Assembly: GCF_943734655.1 (NCBI RefSeq)
Contig: NC_071354.1
Location: 181,564,911-181,628,910 of the forward strand
Direction of reading: 5' to 3'
Source: Sabethes cyaneus
Taxonomy: Eukaryota; Arthropoda; Insecta; Diptera; Culicidae
Length of the DNA stretch: 64,000 bases
Positions 59,221-64,000 of the stretch are shown piece after piece. Both the position numbers and the translations under genes were made by a program. The notes under the pieces were generated by a model. That model was not told the origin of the DNA. It did not search any database and was given only the letters and a program-made list of their open reading frames with translations. Each line of letters opens with the position of its first letter. The stretch's first letter is position 1.

Positions 59221-60685
59221 ATGGATTTAGTTAAAACGATGTGTCGCCTCTGTTTGGAAGGCTCCTCCGAGTTGAGTATTTCTATAGAAAATGATGCTAT
59301 CAGGCAAAAAATCATATCTTTGTTTAATTTGAAGGTTAGTGTTTGTAATTAAAGATATTAAGTTATGATTTATTTTAATCAATTAATTTCTCTAGCTCGA
59401 TATGCATGCAAATCTACCCAATAAAATATGCTTCGAATGCTCATCCAAAGTCGATGATTTTTACGTATTCTCCGAGATGGTGCAGTCCAATGAACAGCAA
59501 CTTATAAGTAATATAACCGTATTGCCTCCCGTGTCGATAGCCGATGTTAAGATTGAACCATCAATCACAAACCAGGTTGAGTTCGGTGGTGATCCACCGC
59601 ATTCGCCCAGCTCAAGCTTAGAGAAAAGCCATAACGATACTATAGATATGAAGGTAGAATTTGAAATATTAAAAGCAGATAAAAATGCTACTCCAGACCA
59701 CAGCGAAGATGAGATTCCACTAGCAAAACGGAAACGCAAACCATCGAAAGAAAATCACCTTTTTCAAGATTACTATACCTTTGAATGTGAAACATGTCGA
59801 AAAACGTTCAATATGTTCAAAGATTTCAGCAAACATACCGCTCGAGTTCACAATAAACCAGCTGTAATTCAATGTTGCAATCGCAAATTTACCAACAAAT
59901 TTCATATATTGAATCACATCAAGAACCATTTAGATCCTAACCGATTTAGGTGCGCTTGTGGCAAACGTTTTACCGAGAAAAGTTCATACAAGCAGCATTT
60001 GTCGAAACATGTTGGAGATTACGTTGTTAAACCTTTAAAATGTGATCACTGCAGTACTCGTTTTAAAACACACGCTGCACTTAATAGTCATCAGAAAATA
60101 CATGCCAAGGTGCAGTGTACCGTATGTCAAAAGATTATGGCAGGCGAAAAAACTTTACAAACGCATATGACTTCCGTTCACGATTCCGTCAATGCAAGAA
60201 AGTATATTTGCGATTGCTGTGGCCAGGAATTTCGCTCAAGCGTTGTACTAGATCGACATATAAACAGGCAACATTTGGGGGTAAAAGAGGCAAGAGCACA
60301 ATGCGATCTGTGCGGGACCTGGCTAAACAAGACAAATATGAGAGCGCACATGAAAACAGTTCACATCGAAGCAAATAGCTCGTTGACCTGCGACATTTGT
60401 CACAATGTGTATCCGAACAAGAAGTGTTTGGTGATGCACAAGAAGCGCGTTCATGTGGAGGAGAAATTTGAATGCGAACTGTGCGGTAAAAAATTCAAAC
60501 GAAAAATTTCGCTTCTTGAACACAGGGCAACGCACAGCGGTACGCAAACGTTGTACGAGTGCGACGTATGCGGAAAAACCACAAACTCGAACGGAAATCT
60601 GTATTCTCACAAGAAGACCAAACATCCGAAGGAGTGGCTAGAAGCAAAGAAAAAAGTTGCCCAGGATTACAAAGGCGGCCGGTAA
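59221..60685 (+). CDS. ZG10: ZAD and C2H2 zinc-finger protein, recent duplicate of ZG9
   Basis: Two exons: 59221-59334 (38 codons) and 59396-60685 (429 codons plus stop), about 467 residues. The architecture is as ZG9: ZAD pairs CRLCL and ICFEC, an acidic then basic linker, ten finger positions with the adjacent-Cys finger 2 and the Cys-x-Cys finger 3, and no finger-9 intron. Differences from ZG9 include a short deletion in the Ser-rich linker, helix changes SASLNRH to SVVLDRH in finger 6 and KKSLATH to KKCLVMH in finger 8, and a different C-terminal tail (QDYKGGR). A polyadenylation signal is at 60778-60783. It lies tail to tail with ZG11. Confidence 0.92.
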
Positions 60686-61134
60686 TATTTCTGGTCGACC
60701 ACCTAAATCACAATTTGTCAAACCTGGTCAGTACTGATTTAGTAACGGGTCTATCATTCCCATATTACTTGTGTGTAAATAAATATTTTTGAAAGCTACA
60801 CAACCGAAGCCATTGACAAAAGTTGAAAACCCTTCCGTATTGTCCTTGTCTGTTTCAAAACATCAGACAAGTATTTTCGTATACATTTGCTTTGCACGTC
60901 TACGTGTACTTGTAATAAAACAAACCAATTATTATAGAACAAATCCTGCGCTTGAATTGAGTGATTAACCTTAATCGCGAGCAAAAACAAAAAAAAAACA
61001 TGTAGTCAATGAGACAAGATACGTCTGTTACGTGCTAATGTTTTATATTATAAGAGATTTTATTCTATAGCAACGATTTGCATAATACCTACTCTACAAA
61101 TATCAATACTCTTTCGTCATCCCATGCGTCCTAA
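60686..61134. other. 449-bp region between the 3' ends of ZG10 and ZG11
   Basis: Both 3' UTRs converge here. It has the ZG10 polyadenylation signal. No other feature was seen. Confidence 0.5.
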
Positions 61135-62850
61135 TTATGATTGCAGCTGCGCATGTCGCTGGGCTTGTCCTTTACTAATCCGCTCTTGAGCCCATTCGTA
61201 TGGGTGGGCTTTCTTCTTATGGGCGTACATGTTTGCTTTTGAGTTAAAAGTGGTTGCACAAAACGGACACTGATACAGGATCTCCCCGGTGTGCGTCGCA
61301 CGATGCTCCTTTAGCGTGATTGGATTTTTGAAACGTTTCTCGCAAAACTCACACTGGTACTTTTCTTCGCAATGCACCTTCCGTTTGTGTGATTCTAAAG
61401 CAAACTTGTTCGGTGCCTGTTTCCCGCACTCATTGCAAATAAACACCTCATCAGTCTGCGTATGTTTTGCAATCATGTGCTTTTTCATAGTTGCCTTGTT
61501 GTGCAACACAACACCACAAACATGACACTCAATGCTGGTATCTTCTAGCATTCCCATGTGTTTGCGCACGTGTTTATCGAAGCAAGGTTTCGTTTTAAAC
61601 TCTCGCCCACATGTGTCGCATATCATTCGTCCCATATCACTGTGCATGTTAACCATATGAGCCGTCAACGAACCTTTTCCAGCAAGCACTTTATCGCACA
61701 GCGTACATGGATACATCAGGTGACGTCCCATATGGGAAGAGAGCTGCCCTTTCTGAATGAAACTCTTTGGACATTTATCACATTTATACGGCCGATCCAC
61801 TTCTGCAGCATGTGATTGCATCTTGTGCAGCTGAAGATATTCTTTTGATCTAAAGCTTTTCGGACAAAGATCACAGCCGTACAGATTGGGATTCAAATGT
61901 ACTTGAATGTGTTCCAATAAGTGGCATCTTTTAAAAAGTTTTTTATTGCAACACCGGTGATATCCTTTCTGGTTATGTTTTTCTCGAAAGTGCCGTCTTA
62001 AGTCGATAAAAGTCAATGTTGTTTCATGGCAAAGCTCACATGCAAACTTAAAATATTCCAAAATTTGACGATCTTCCTCTTCGATTTCATCTTTCGGTTT
62101 GCTCCTATACTCTTTCGAAGGATCGTGACCCGATTCTTTCTTGATTTTTTTCGGCTTTTTGGGGGTTTTCCGGGTGTATTTTCTTTTAACCTTCATCGTC
62201 TGTTTTTTATTATCCTTTTCTTCTGCCTCCTCCCTAGGCTTCCAATCGTCGTCCTCATCACTGTCATCCCCACTACCATTATTACCATCACAATCATCTT
62301 CCTCGATATCGTCACCGTCAAGACTTTTACCGCCAACGATCCACTCAGTTTCCGCTGCAATCATCACTTCCACATGCGGTTCCGGCTCGACTTTAACCAT
62401 ATCTGGAGGAATTAAATCGGTTTTACAATCAGCAGCCATTTCTTCTACTGGATCTTCCTTCACTTCAGGGGCGGTCACGGTGGTGCCCGCCAAGGTGCGC
62501 AAATAGATCTGATTTTTCTGAACCATTTCCGAAAAACGATGAAAATCGCACACAATCGTACAACACTGGTCACATACATGCTTTGGAAGTTGGCTCAGTT
62601 GATCGAACTGGAAAAAACATAAATTATTTCATAAATTGAATCGGCTCGACCACTGCAATATTCTCACGGGGTTGTTAATTTGTTATCTTACCGTAAAATT
62701 GAAAACTCGACTAAGTTGATCTTTTAGTGGAGATATATCTATACTGCTCACAATTGGAAATGCAGAGCCAGTACTATCAGTAATTGGTTTATTTACGCTA
62801 GGAATCAGGCAGAGGCGACAACTGTTATGAACAGTTTCCATATCGGCCAT
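61135..62850 (-). CDS. ZG11: ZAD and C2H2 zinc-finger protein with extended ZAD and acidic linker
   Basis: Two exons: 62692-62850 (53 codons) and 61135-62607 (490 codons plus stop), about 543 residues, the longest of the set. Exon 1 carries an insertion of about 13 residues in the ZAD after CRLCL. The second pair is VCDQC. The linker has a long acidic run (DDSDEDDDW) followed by a Lys-rich block (KVKRKYTRKTPKKPKK) that is a likely nuclear localisation signal. Ten fingers follow, with the adjacent-Cys finger 2 (HRCCNKKLF). The finger-9 intron is absent (NPITLKEHRATHTGE contiguous). An upstream methionine is three codons before a second ATG (MADMETVH), so either may start translation. Confidence 0.9.
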
Positions 62851-63703
62851 GCTAGTACGGTTCCTGTTTCCAACTTAACCGATTTCGAGAAGTGCTTTTA
62901 ATAGCTTGAAAACATGTTTCTTTTATAAATGATTGTTGTTTAACAGTTTTACTACACCAATTTTAAAAATAAATTATTCGATTGCAATGATAATGTTTAC
63001 TATACAGAAATAATGTTTTTCTTTTTGACAACTATTCATCCATGGAAAAAAATATGAAAAAAGTTACGCTCATAAAAAGTACAACATATGCTGAGTAGTT
63101 TTTACCCAACTTAAAAATTTTAAATCTTTTGCAAGAAAAGGTTGAAAAAGTCGCGATGAAATGGAAAGGATCACATCAAAATTGCTTTTTTCGATCCAGC
63201 AATGAAGTTTTTCGTTGAAATCCAGCAAATGATTTAAATGTGTTACAATGTTGTTACAAAGATAAGATGGACACATAATGGGCTTTTCAAGTTTGATTTT
63301 ATTAATGCTCTTCCAAGTACCAACCTGAAATTGTGGTTGATAAAACGCTTTTATAGCTGATTTTATTCAACCTGTTGCTGGACCTTGGCTCAGGTTTAGA
63401 AATAAAAAACCTCTTCTCAGCTCCTAAACATCTCTGGTGATTTTATCAAGCTTCGGGTTTGTTATTAGCTGCTTTCGAAACTGCAATACAGCTTAAGAGG
63501 CTTTTTGCACGCTTTTAAATAACCAATTTGGGCAATACACTCAACCCCCGCTAATATGAAAAACAGCTCGTTCAGATTGGGCGAGTTCATTTTTAATCTG
63601 AATATTTGGTAACTATTCATTTTCACATACGCGCAAGACGCTCACCCTATGAACTTGTTGTTTTGATTTGACGAAAACAAACGTTTTGAAAACATTTCAA
63701 ATA
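62851..63703. other. Upstream of ZG11; nothing further recognised
   Basis: AT-rich sequence with short frames but no recognisable domain. Confidence 0.35.
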
Positions 63704-63899
63704 CAGCCTGAATTCGTTAATTGGGTCACGATTGCACTCCAGCTGATTCGCTAATTGGGCCGACTGACAGTTGTTAGAAATTTCTTAACTCGAAAATTCC
63801 ATACAATTTTGACATTCAAGTTGTCATATAGCCCAATTAGCGAACACCCAATTAACGAACCGCCCAATTAACGAACCACCAATAAACGAAACTTTGCTG
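63704..63899. mobile_element. 196-bp TA-flanked MITE with repeated inner motif
   Basis: The ends are cagc...gctg, flanked by TA (63702-63703 and 63900-63901). Inside, the motif cccaattaacgaac is repeated in tandem on the right (about 63827-63880) and in reverse on the left (ttcgttaattggg, ttcgctaattggg). Fits a Tc1/mariner-type non-autonomous element. Confidence 0.65.
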
Positions 63900-64000
63900 T
63901 ATGTGCGGATTCTAAACATTCGGTTTGTAGAAGACGAAATGGGCTCGGCAGTTTCGACTAAAATGGTCTATTTTGAGTGCTGGAGAGAGGTAAATTGCAT

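Noticed and set aside
63820..63890. CRISPR-like spaced repeats
   Set aside because: The cccaattaacgaac repeats have no unique spacers, occur inside a TA-flanked MITE, and the genome is eukaryotic.

Overview
The window looks like nuclear DNA from a mosquito, most likely Aedes-like. This is an inference from three things: short GT-AG introns, tRNA-derived SINEs and RTE/R1/LOA/I-type retrotransposons of the kind that fill culicine genomes, and a local expansion of ZAD-C2H2 zinc-finger genes resembling the insect grauzone family. No species call is possible without a search.

The functional core is eleven paralogous ZAD zinc-finger genes, called ZG1-ZG11 here: ZG1 (-, 9.0-10.5 kb), ZG2 (-, 22.3-24.0), ZG3 (-, 27.6-29.3), ZG4 (+, 31.7-33.8), ZG5 (+, 38.0-39.5), ZG6 (+, 40.5-41.9, decaying), ZG7 (-, 44.3-45.9), ZG8 (-, 48.3-49.9), ZG9 (+, 50.3-51.8), ZG10 (+, 59.2-60.7), ZG11 (-, 61.1-62.9). 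There is also a 3' fragment of a ZG11 duplicate at 55.5 kb. All share one plan: a small first exon with the first half of the ZAD (Cys-x2-Cys), a phase-0 intron, then the second ZAD cysteine pair, an acidic/basic linker and about ten fingers. The second finger always has an abnormal adjacent Cys-Cys. Seven of them also have a second phase-0 intron that cuts finger 9. The one ordinary housekeeping gene is a four-exon mitochondrial ribosomal protein mL50 gene (-, 11.6-12.6 kb).

Layout. 1-8.7 kb is a nest of retroelements: RTE pieces, two SINEs, and an R1-clade element broken by an RTE (itself carrying a SINE) and by another retroposon with a 20-bp target duplication. 8.7-13.3 kb holds ZG1 and mL50. 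13.35-22.3 kb is a second nest: a MULE transposase relic split by a 2.4-kb RTE-like copy with an intact 800-codon frame, and a LOA-like element split by a 2.4-kb insert with 23-bp target repeats. 22.3-34 kb holds ZG2-ZG4 with RTE and jockey-like remnants between them. 34-37.5 kb is a run of non-autonomous DNA transposons, including a 1.65-kb element whose ends begin CACAGTG with a 5-bp duplication (Transib/RAG-like). 38-51.8 kb holds ZG5-ZG9. 52.1-58.9 kb is a nearly full-length RTE-like copy and an I-like element inserted between the two halves of a segmental duplication. 59-63 kb holds ZG10 and ZG11. The end carries a TA-flanked MITE.

The ZG proteins are probably nuclear DNA-binding regulators that dimerise through the ZAD. 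The cluster grew by tandem, inverted and segmental duplication amid heavy transposon traffic. The points most worth checking are the RSS-like terminal repeats, the variable base-contact positions of the fingers, the readable last introns, and the rearranged ZG6.
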